A program made the translations under genes and the position numbers. From NCBI GenBank assembly GCA_026197015.1, contig JAPHRB010000035.1, positions 1-6,625 on the forward strand: a stretch of DNA of 6,625 bases, given 5' to 3'. Below are positions 1 through 5,255 of this stretch, in pieces. Each line of letters starts with the position of its first letter. The first letter of the stretch is position 1. The notes beneath the pieces were generated by a model. It saw only the letters and a list, made by a program, of their open reading frames with translations. It had not been told where the DNA came from and made no database searches. The stretch comes from Gammaproteobacteria bacterium (GTDB lineage Bacteria > Pseudomonadota > Gammaproteobacteria > SZUA-229).

Positions 1-356
1 ATGTTGCTTCGATTTTTAACCTGAATGAAACCGAACACGACGACTACTTTGATGCAATATATGGCGTCAAGAAGGTTGTAGAATCAACGGACATGAAATC
101 ACTCTACGAAGAGATGTTAAAAAGAGATTGTTTTAAAGAGCGCCCCAGAGACCACATTGAAACAGTTTTGAAATTACCGTTTCTGAGAAACCAGCCTAAT
201 GCCTATACTCTCGGAAATAATGATGGAAGAGAAGCAGGACGAAGTATCGACCACTTACATATCATTATGTTACCTCGCTTCAAGGGAGATGTAGAGAATC
301 CGGGCGGCGGCATCCGAAATGTCATTCCTAAGCGGGCTCAATACAAAAGGCGGTAA
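1..356 (+). CDS. HIT-family nucleotide hydrolase/transferase, partial (5' end outside window)
   Basis: The reading frame is open from base 3 to the TAA at 354-356 (117 residues visible), so the gene starts upstream; the ATG at 93 is internal. The C-terminal half carries the HIT signature: NNDGREAG, then DHLHIIMLPRFKGD (about 249-290) and a PGGGIRNVIP tail. HIT proteins such as Ap4A hydrolases and Hint-type hydrolases bind a nucleotide and use the middle histidine of HxHxH as nucleophile. Here the first two histidines (252-254 and 258-260) are present, but the third position is Ile (ATT, 264-266). About 25-30 residues between the helix ending KKVVE and the AYTLGNNDG strand appear to be extra compared with the compact bacterial HIT fold as I remember it. 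The family call is firm. The substrate is unknown, and loss of the third histidine could change or reduce activity. The gene is convergent with the downstream GNAT gene, with a hairpin between them. Confidence 0.85.
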   Translation, partial: VASIFNLNETEHDDYFDAIYGVKKVVESTDMKSLYEEMLKRDCFKERPRDHIETVLKLPFLRNQPNAYTLGNNDGREAGRSIDHLHIIMLPRFKGDVENPGGGIRNVIPKRAQYKRR

Positions 357-384
357 GGTAATAATTATTAACAGGGTTATCAGT

Positions 385-429
385 AGGCTCGGTGACAGTT
401 GCTAATTTTTCTTAAATGTCACCGAGTCT
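385..429. terminator. Inverted repeat between convergent genes, possible bidirectional terminator
   Basis: The perfect 10-bp arms CTCGGTGACA (388-397) and TGTCACCGAG (417-426) can be extended by three pairs including one G-U. The loop is 19 nt. The structure lies 29 bp after the HIT stop and 12 bp before the GNAT stop, where a shared terminator is expected. The + strand continues TCTTTAAATAATT, a weak T-tract, and the loop is long for an intrinsic terminator. The role is inferred from position. I compared it with integron attC sites and found no matching core sequences. Confidence 0.5.
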
Positions 430-441
430 TTAAATAATTCA

Positions 442-908
442 TTATAGGCTTTTAGATCTATTAAAGTACAAACCTATAGATTCTGATAACAAATAACCAC
501 TATTTATATAAAACAATTCTGCCGGACTGCCTTTACGCGTAAGAAGGTATGAAGATGTAACATTGTTTTTCTTTAAATGGCTATCGAGCTCACGTAATAA
601 CTTCTTAGCAATGCCTGTTCGTTGTTTTTTAGCTTTTACACACATTTCTTTTATTATAAATTGTGTTGTTTTTTGATAAGGTTCGAAATTACCAAAAACG
701 AAACCTATAAGCTCGTCGTTTTCAATAGCGGACAGACCTAAGAAATATGGCGCATTTTGATAGCACTGTAAACGATCATAAGCACTTTCAATAGACCAGG
801 TCTCGAACCATGGATCCTGACTAAATACTTCGACTAGAAGAGCGGCGTGACTATCAATACCTGATTCTTTTACTTGAACTATTTCAATTTTATTTCTTTA
901 TTGAACAT
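442..908 (-). pseudogene. GNAT-family N-acetyltransferase, apparent N-terminal frameshift
   Basis: The frame ending at the TAA at 442-444 is open back to a stop at 898-900, but its first ATG/GTG/TTG is the internal ATG at 645. The full frame reads like a whole GNAT enzyme: QDPWFETW, then a strand YFLGLSAIENDELIGFVFGN, then the acetyl-CoA motif A region KKQRTGIAKKLL, and a C-terminal GSPAELFYINSGY. GNAT enzymes move an acetyl group from acetyl-CoA to an amine; the substrate here is unknown. An ATG at 906-908 begins MFNKEIK in a different frame that stops after nine codons. One extra base in the short T-run at 888-891 (A-run on the coding strand) would join it to IEIVQVKESG and give about 155 residues, a normal GNAT length. 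The cause could be a real mutation, a sequencing error or an unusual start. The ribosome site before 908 is weak (AGAAG). Confidence 0.75.
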
Positions 909-920
909 ATCAATTTTTAT

Positions 921-934
921 CTTCTGATAAGAAG
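921..934 (-). other. Small hairpin upstream of the GNAT start
   Basis: CTTCT (921-925) and AGAAG (930-934) form a 5-bp stem with a 4-nt loop, 12 bp before the ATG at 908. On the transcript strand the purine-rich AGAAG, the only Shine-Dalgarno-like sequence near this start, lies within the stem. The effect on translation is a guess. Confidence 0.25.
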
Positions 935-1060
935 CAGTTTTTTACCCTTACACCTTTGATTATTTTCTACCTACTTCTTGCTCGTTATTGTATCGGCTTA
1001 AAAAAGGTATTTATCTGCTACACCCTGAGGTATTGGAAGGTTATAAATTATAGCTAATTA

Positions 1061-1126
1061 TAAAAAATAAGTGCCAGAACAGAATAGTTTCTAATATTAG
1101 AAACTATTCTGTTCTGGCACTTATTT
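1061..1126 (-). terminator. 62-bp perfect palindrome with T-tail on the minus strand, probable intrinsic terminator
   Basis: Bases 1065-1095 are the exact reverse complement of 1096-1126, centred between 1095 and 1096 in CTAATATTAG, so each arm is 31 bp with no spacer. Read on the - strand the stem is followed by a run of six T (complement of the A-run 1062-1067). This fits a Rho-independent terminator for the small exported-protein gene that stops at 1208. On the + strand the tail is only TTATTTATAC, so termination of the frameshifted GNAT region's antisense strand would be weaker. A 31-bp perfect stem is far longer than most intrinsic terminators, so it may also be a mobile palindromic repeat or a processing site. 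Confidence 0.65.
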
Positions 1127-1145
1127 ATACACATTATACTGTGGT

Positions 1146-1173
1146 GTTAATTGGGACAAAAAACCCAATTAAC
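1146..1173. repeat. Inverted repeat, 10-bp stem downstream of the small exported-protein gene
   Basis: GTTAATTGGG (1146-1155) and CCCAATTAAC (1164-1173) are perfect complements around an 8-nt A-rich loop. It lies 34 bp after the stop at 1208 and just before the long palindrome on the - strand. No T-tract follows directly, so it is more likely an mRNA 3'-end stabiliser or half of a double terminator than a terminator by itself. Confidence 0.5.
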
Positions 1174-1207
1174 TCCAGGTCTTAATCAAACTTTACAACG
1201 ACTAAGA

Positions 1208-1468
1208 TTACTTAGCAGTTTTAAGTTTGTCTTTACCCATTCCAGCTGCTGGTGTGATAGATTTCACATCTTTGCCAGTAATAGGGCTTATTGTTGAATC
1301 AACTGCCATGTCTCCATGACTCTTTTTCCATTCCTGATATTTCACTCCCGACTTTTCCATTTCCTGACACTTGTTTAACTCAGTTTCGCCCATGTTAGCT
1401 GGACACTCAGCATATGCAAATCCAGTTGAAAAAAGGCTACATAAAAGTACTATCATTTTTGTTTTCAT
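1208..1468 (-). CDS. Small exported (periplasmic) protein with two cysteines, function unknown
   Basis: This encodes 86 residues. Residues 1-20 are a clean Sec signal peptide: a basic MKTK start, a hydrophobic core and the AYA|E cleavage site. The mature protein of about 66 residues starts ECPANMGETELNKC, with cysteines at 22 and 34 that could form a disulfide, followed by a charged stretch YQEWKKSHGD, an SPITGKDV segment and a Lys-rich tail. I do not recognise a named family with confidence. The start is well supported: GAGG (CCTC at 1477-1480 on the + strand) sits 8 nt before the ATG. The gene appears to be monocistronic, with its own promoter and CRP-type site upstream and two hairpins downstream. 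Catabolite control is inferred from that site. Confidence 0.8.
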   Translation of the reverse strand: MKTKMIVLLCSLFSTGFAYAECPANMGETELNKCQEMEKSGVKYQEWKKSHGDMAVDSTISPITGKDVKSITPAAGMGKDKLKTAK

Positions 1469-1503
1469 TATTTAATCCTCGTTAGTTTATCTATAAAGAA
1501 CCA

Positions 1504-1540
1504 CGGGCACATACTATGCCTATTAACGAGACATTGTCAT
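1504..1540 (-). promoter_or_regulatory. Candidate sigma-70 promoter of the small exported-protein gene
   Basis: On the - strand, a -35 box ATGACA (1535-1540) and a -10 box TAGTAT (1511-1516) are separated by 18 bp. The transcript would start near 1504, giving a leader of about 36 nt. The boxes are imperfect, as is typical for promoters that need an activator, and the CRP-like site upstream is at the right distance. Confidence 0.45.
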
Positions 1541-1553
1541 AATTTGATTACTC

Positions 1554-1575
1554 TTATGTGATACTGGTCACGTGT
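1554..1575. promoter_or_regulatory. CRP (cAMP receptor protein)-type operator
   Basis: TGTGA (1557-1561), six bases, then TCACG (1568-1572) matches the CRP consensus TGTGA-N6-TCACA at 9 of 10 positions, with the favourable T after TGTGA. Its centre, 1564.5, lies about 60.5 bp upstream of the predicted transcription start near 1504. That is within about one base of the -61.5 position used by class I CRP-activated promoters. No gene on the + strand could use it. Confidence 0.6.
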
Positions 1576-1576
1576 T

Positions 1577-1943
1577 TTTAACATGAACGTTCTGCTGCAC
1601 TTCTCGTGGCTAGTTTAACTAAGCGATTCAATGCAATCTTTAATGACATTACATTAAATTTATAAATTCGTTTTCACCTGTCACTACTATAGAAGCAGGG
1701 TAACAAAGCGTGACTAATATCAGGTATATTCTGGGTTAAGAAAAGGTTTTATCTTGTGGCTCCCGAAGTGTTATATATTTTTCAGGTTGCAGGTAACTTT
1801 TTTAGCATGATGATTCTCTAAATATTTGAACTAATGACCACCTTGCCTGGCACTACTTTTCCAGATATTACCGTTGCTCATAACTTAAGGCTTTATTAAC
1901 TATAACAGCGGTTATAGCTGGCTCTTTTTATCGTTTTTGGCCT
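1577..1943. other. Intergenic stretch with no supported gene
   Basis: No coding frame in this stretch has a convincing start, ribosome site or protein-like composition. It holds one copy of the 34-bp dispersed repeat (1690-1723) and a short hairpin CTATAAC-AGCG-GTTATAG (1900-1917) that follows the ycjF stop on the - strand without a T-tract on that strand. No promoter is needed here for a downstream gene other than the one already placed at 1504-1575. Confidence 0.5.
1690..1723 (+). repeat. Dispersed 34-bp repeat, copy 1
   Basis: This copy matches 5952-5985 at 28 of 34 positions in the same orientation, ungapped, ending in the shared ACTAATATCAG. Five of the six differences are transitions. 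Copy 1 is flanked by inverted pieces (ACCTG 1676-1680 with CAGGT 1721-1725, and GTCAC 1680-1684 with GTGAC 1710-1714), so it may fold. Its identity is unknown. Confidence 0.6.
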
Positions 1944-2993
1944 TTAGCTTTCAACTGAAATAGGCCGGGTTATCTTTTTTGTTATCTTGCCGAGTCGATA
2001 CATCCTGCTCGCACTCACCATACCTTCCATTACAATTTTTACAGATTTTTCAGTTAAATTTGCACCAATTTCCTCCAGCACCATCGAACCTATCTCTTCA
2101 ATACCTGCCGCAGTTACTGCACTCACGATTGTATGTTTAAATAAATACAGAGAGGATAAACCTGTTATTTCCAAACCATAAATCCTGCTGATTTCTCGTA
2201 ACAACATGTTTGCACGAAACATAACCATAAAGGCATCCAGTGCTGGATGCGGGGATATGGCAACCAGCCCGGAAATGGATAAAGTCGCTTTATTAATTGC
2301 ATCATCAACATCCTTATCCAGCCTCGATAACACAACATTGTCCAACAGTGATAGATACTCACTTACTGTTTTACGATCATGTCGGGCTTCATCAAACTGT
2401 CGATATTCTTCTGGATAATGGTTTTTTATAGCGTTTAAAACAGGTTTCAACGTTTCGTGAACGCCGACCGTTGAATCCTCATTAATGTACCGTGTTAATT
2501 GACGTTGAGTCTGCTGAATTCGATCAATCGATTGAATAGCTCGCCTTTCTCTCCAGATGAGCCTCGCCAGAATACTGATAAAAACAAGCGTGATAATAGT
2601 CAGTGGAACGGCAAGCCATATACTGGTATTCCACGCATCTACTAGAGACACTATCGTTGCATAAAGCAGCCATAAACTTATAAACGAAACAAATGCTATA
2701 AATAAGCGCGAGCCGCGTTTTTCATTTAAGTGCCCATGTTCACCATGCCGGGCAGGTGATGAATCTTCAGGTGCGGCTTTTGTTGGCTCATTAACAGGCA
2801 CTGGTTTTCTTTTATCTACTGCACTTTTATTTTTTGTTATGTTTTCACTTCGCTCTGAATGATCACTCTTTGTTTTTGTTTTACTCCCTGGCATTCCAGA
2901 CTTTTCTGTCACAGCAACCCCCTCTGCCACCTCAGAACCAACTGCAACAGTTTCTTCTTTAACTGGACCCGGTTTGCGTATTTGCTCGCTCAA
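1944..2993 (-). CDS. ycjF: YcjF-like inner-membrane protein (DUF697)
   Basis: The protein has 349 residues, about the length of E. coli YcjF. Residues 1-95 are charged and low in complexity, with a His/Glu-rich patch RHGEHGH at 82-88. Two membrane segments follow at about 97-119 and 123-146, then a basic amphipathic helical region and a DUF697-type C-terminal domain from about 205, with AISPHPALDAFMVMF and ISRIYGLEITGL as recognisable family stretches. The start is TTG at 2991-2993, overlapping the ycjX TGA (TTGA), with a strong GGAGG (3001-3005) 7 nt upstream inside the last ycjX codons. Translation is therefore probably coupled. YcjF accompanies the YcjX GTPase in envelope or heat-stress regulons of gammaproteobacteria; its molecular role is not known. 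The gene ends the operon. Confidence 0.9.
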   Translation of the reverse strand: MSEQIRKPGPVKEETVAVGSEVAEGVAVTEKSGMPGSKTKTKSDHSERSENITKNKSAVDKRKPVPVNEPTKAAPEDSSPARHGEHGHLNEKRGSRLFIAFVSFISLWLLYATIVSLVDAWNTSIWLAVPLTIITLVFISILARLIWRERRAIQSIDRIQQTQRQLTRYINEDSTVGVHETLKPVLNAIKNHYPEEYRQFDEARHDRKTVSEYLSLLDNVVLSRLDKDVDDAINKATLSISGLVAISPHPALDAFMVMFRANMLLREISRIYGLEITGLSSLYLFKHTIVSAVTAAGIEEIGSMVLEEIGANLTEKSVKIVMEGMVSASRMYRLGKITKKITRPISVES

Positions 2994-4330
2994 TTGAAAT
3001 CCTCCCCTATTAAAAAGTTCAGAGCCTTACCCAAATTTATGGCAGGAAACCCCTCATCAAATGCATTCGGCATATATGATGGAGAAAACTGTAAAAATTG
3101 AAATTCCAATGTATCCCAATCAGGCGGAACATCGAGTGGTAAACCTCCAGGGTCATAAGCACCCTGCTCTGCATTTAGTGGTTTACCGTATAATATTTCT
3201 CGCTTGGGCGCGTTAACCGTCATACGATCTTCTGATGCTTTCACCGAAGATATCTCCATAATCTCGTGAAATTTAACGCTACTCTTGAACTGATTATCAT
3301 CATCAATATATCTAATCATTTTACGTAACATCTGTTCCAGATTTGCCCTGTCACCACGTGTTACATGATCCGCTTTAGTAGCCGCAAATAACACATGGGT
3401 AACATTGTGACCTTTTACCCAGTCAAGAAGGCTACCTTTTCCATAATGAAAAGATTTTAATAGCAGCTTTAATGCATCTATTAATTCATTATAAGCAGCT
3501 TCGCCTAACTCCAGCGTGCGTAAGATATCAACCAGAACAATCTGTCTATCAATACTCGCAAAATAATTTTTGTAAAAAGGTTTAACCACCTTTTTCTTAT
3601 ACTCAGCAAAACGCCGCTTTAATTTATCCCCCAGTTGACCCTGCCTGATATCTTCAGGTAACGGCACCAGGCGTAAAACAGGTGAATGACGCATATCACC
3701 AGGTCGTAATAACCTTCCGGGTTGATTAAAAATAAGACCATTAGATGCAGCAAGATGTAAATATTTCTCCCATAAATCAGCAAGGCGCTCTAATATGCCT
3801 TCATCATCCTGCTCGGCAAGGAGTCCCTTTATTTCTTCAAAATAGTCTTTACTCCAGTCTGCTCGCTGTGATTTCTTTGCTCGATTTAACATATCATCAG
3901 ACCAGTCAGCATAAGACTGATTTAACATAGGCAAATCTGCCAACCACTCTCCCGGGTAATCAATCAACTCAATCTGAATGGATTCTTCACTGTCCCAAAA
4001 ACGGCCTTTGGCATGATAATCAAGATCTAATACCAGGTGAGAAATACCATCGGTTGGTAAAGGCCAGTCTGCCTGCTTGTCTATCAAACTATCACGTACT
4101 TTTCTGAATGGAAATTGAGGAAGATCAGCATGAATATCATCTCGAATGCTTGCGCATTTAAAACGACCAAGTTCAAAAGGTGCAAATTGAGATAATGGCC
4201 CCTGAGCCCGTCGACTGTCCCATGAATCTGCTGTTAATAAAGCCTGCGCCAGAGAACCGATAAACACCGACTTTCCAGAACGCGCAAAACCTGTAACACC
4301 TATTTTTATTTTTTTATTTATTGAAAACAC
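2990..4330 (-). CDS. ycjX: YcjX-like stress-induced P-loop GTPase (DUF463)
   Basis: The protein has 446 residues, close to E. coli YcjX. All nucleotide-binding motifs are visible: Walker A/G1 GFARSGKS at 14-21, the Walker B/G3 region LIDYPGEW at 122-129, G4 TKAD at 318-321 (giving guanine preference, with Thr in place of the usual Asn) and a G5-like SSVKAS at 361-366. YcjX proteins are Ras-like GTP-binding proteins induced by stress, and they are encoded with YcjF. The start is GTG at 4328-4330: an in-frame TAG lies only four codons upstream, no other standard start lies between, and TAGG sits about 8 nt before the GTG. It is first in a two-gene operon. A 232-bp gap with two overlapping hairpins separates it from the pqiA-like gene. 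I see no psp genes nearby. Confidence 0.93.
   Translation of the reverse strand: MFSINKKIKIGVTGFARSGKSVFIGSLAQALLTADSWDSRRAQGPLSQFAPFELGRFKCASIRDDIHADLPQFPFRKVRDSLIDKQADWPLPTDGISHLVLDLDYHAKGRFWDSEESIQIELIDYPGEWLADLPMLNQSYADWSDDMLNRAKKSQRADWSKDYFEEIKGLLAEQDDEGILERLADLWEKYLHLAASNGLIFNQPGRLLRPGDMRHSPVLRLVPLPEDIRQGQLGDKLKRRFAEYKKKVVKPFYKNYFASIDRQIVLVDILRTLELGEAAYNELIDALKLLLKSFHYGKGSLLDWVKGHNVTHVLFAATKADHVTRGDRANLEQMLRKMIRYIDDDNQFKSSVKFHEIMEISSVKASEDRMTVNAPKREILYGKPLNAEQGAYDPGGLPLDVPPDWDTLEFQFLQFSPSYMPNAFDEGFPAINLGKALNFLIGEDFN
3001..3005 (-). promoter_or_regulatory. Ribosome binding site of ycjF inside ycjX
   Basis: GGAGG lies 7 nt before the TTG start of ycjF and is formed by the Gly-Glu-Asp codons at the end of ycjX. 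It supports the unusual TTG start and suggests coupled translation of the two proteins. Confidence 0.75.
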
Positions 4331-4449
4331 ACAAATTACCTACAAAGCAGATTTTTATTAGCGTTATGTTATGAGAATAGCATCATTACATATCGAAACC
4401 ACTCTATTATTAGCCCTGATAATTAAAGGCATTTTAGCTTATATTCTTA

Positions 4450-4483
4450 GGCCACTGCTGGCCCATTAAGTTTCACAGCAGTG
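4450..4483. repeat. Two overlapping, mutually exclusive hairpins between the pqiA-like gene and ycjX
   Basis: Arms CACTGCTG (4453-4460) and CAGCAGTG (4476-4483) are perfect complements 15 nt apart. A second hairpin, GGCCA (4450-4454) with TGGCC (4459-4463), uses part of the same bases, so only one can form at a time. They lie about 80 bp after the pqiA-like stop and 120 bp before the ycjX start on the - strand. Neither is followed by a T-tract. They could end the pqiA-like message or lie in the ycjX leader. Confidence 0.4.
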
Positions 4484-4562
4484 TGTTTGATTAGATGTGT
4501 TGTTATGGCATCCAAACCATATTTGCCACTTCGTTCTCTAATTTTGAAACCCAACGTTATGG

Positions 4563-5081
4563 TTAAGGTTCTCGCGGTTGTTGTGTTTCGTCGTTTGAAG
4601 TATTTGTTAAACTCACCACCCTGGCGGTTACATACATAGTCAAAAGAATTGCAACTGCGAAAGCGTAAAGCCCATAACGCATTTCTACACTGGCAACGGC
4701 ACCCAGTTTAACCGCAACAACAAGAACAGCCACCACGAACACATCTAACATGGACCATTTCCCATATAGGTGCATCCAGTGTAAATATTTCTCTAACTTT
4801 TTATCACTCTTATCACCTGAACTAAGTAACATGTTCAATACCACGAGTTTAAGAAAAGGCAGCACTACACTAAAACCCGTGATAATAATAAATAGAAAAA
4901 ACTGACCTTCTGTTAATAATTCCAGGGCGCCACCAAGCACTGAAAATGTACTCTCGATGAGCACAAATTTTTTCAATGTGATAATCGGTGAAATCAGCCC
5001 TAAAATAAGAAAGAATAAGGTCACACCTAAAATCACTCGAAGCACCTTTGCTTCACCTGGATGATCAATTGCAATATTCAA
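4563..5081 (-). CDS. Single-domain PqiA-like inner-membrane protein
   Basis: The protein has 172 residues with four predicted membrane segments, at about 14-36, 58-86, 112-132 and 136-157. The PqiA-family signature is clear in KWSMLDVFVVAVLV (108-121) and in the LPFLKLVVLNMLL segment (74-86). E. coli PqiA has two such domains, about twice this length, and is encoded with the MCE protein PqiB, part of a membrane-spanning lipid-transport path. Here there is one domain and no pqiB in view. The most upstream start is TTG at 5079-5081, just after an in-frame TAA, with GGA 6 nt before it. GTG codons at residues 13 and 16, each preceded by AGGTG-like sequences, are real alternatives. A TATAAT box lies at 5112-5117. 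The start region sits inside a perfect inverted repeat. Confidence 0.8.
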   Translation of the reverse strand: MNIAIDHPGEAKVLRVILGVTLFFLILGLISPIITLKKFVLIESTFSVLGGALELLTEGQFFLFIIITGFSVVLPFLKLVVLNMLLSSGDKSDKKLEKYLHWMHLYGKWSMLDVFVVAVLVVAVKLGAVASVEMRYGLYAFAVAILLTMYVTARVVSLTNTSNDETQQPREP

Positions 5082-5098
5082 TTTTTATCCAGGTGAAG
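5051..5098 (-). promoter_or_regulatory. Perfect 12-bp inverted repeat spanning the pqiA-like start, possible translational control hairpin or operator
   Basis: CTTCACCTGGAT (5051-5062) and ATCCAGGTGAAG (5087-5098) are exact complements, 24 nt apart. In the mRNA the upstream arm contains the GGA ribosome site and the TTG start lies in the loop. If translation instead starts at the GTG at 5043-5045, its AGGTG-like site is in the downstream arm. The predicted transcript start (about 5105) is only a few bases before the first arm. A protein operator is the other possibility. Confidence 0.5.
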
Positions 5099-5111
5099 TG
5101 ATATGTGGCAA

Positions 5112-5117
5112 ATTATA
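5112..5117 (-). promoter_or_regulatory. Candidate -10 box of the pqiA-like gene
   Basis: A perfect TATAAT on the - strand, about 31 bp before the TTG start. The only -35 candidate at 17 bp, AGTTAA, is poor, so an activator or another factor may be needed. Transcription would start near 5105. Confidence 0.4.
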
Positions 5118-5153
5118 AACATTTGAAAATACAATTAACTCTCACTTGTCAGC

Positions 5154-5193
5154 ACACCCTTTAATTCTAGAACATGAATTCTAGAATGGGTGT
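5154..5193. repeat. Dyad with two TTCTAGAA palindromes, operator or + strand terminator-like hairpin
   Basis: ACACCC (5154-5159) pairs with GGGTGT (5188-5193), and ATTCTAGAA (5164-5172) pairs with TTCTAGAAT (5179-5187), leaving a 4-nt bulge and a 6-nt loop. The same sequence also reads as two identical 8-bp palindromes TTCTAGAA (5165-5172, 5179-5186) 14 bp apart. A run of seven T follows on the + strand (from about 5201), where no gene precedes it. On the - strand, downstream of the lipoprotein and upstream of the pqiA-like promoter, there is no T-tail. An operator for the pqiA-like gene is plausible. Confidence 0.45.
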
Positions 5194-5255
5194 CTCTATA
5201 TTTTTTTACCTGCGAATACAAAAGCACTAACACAAGTTAATTACATTTCACTAAA

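Noticed and set aside
880..908. Programmed -1 frameshifting to make the GNAT protein
   Set aside because: No slippery heptamer in the right phase and no stimulatory structure directly downstream; the frame-0 product would be only nine residues before the shift.
1848..1863. TGGCAC-N5-TTCCA on the + strand, like a sigma-54 -24/-12 promoter
   Set aside because: It is imperfect at the -12 element and no + strand gene lies downstream.
1900..1917. CTATAAC-AGCG-GTTATAG hairpin as the ycjF terminator
   Set aside because: The stem is only 7 bp, mostly A-T, and has no T-tract on the ycjF strand; the T-rich side is on the + strand, where no gene precedes it.
1987..2418. Open + strand frames opposite ycjF
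   Set aside because: They are antisense shadows of a well-supported gene and lack domains.
4500..4562. GTTGGGT on the - strand near repeated GTTATGG words, resembling an integron attC core, with HIT and GNAT genes in the window as cassette-like cargo
   Set aside because: No matching partner core at attC distance, no integrase, and the neighbouring genes are ordinary chromosomal envelope genes in long gaps.
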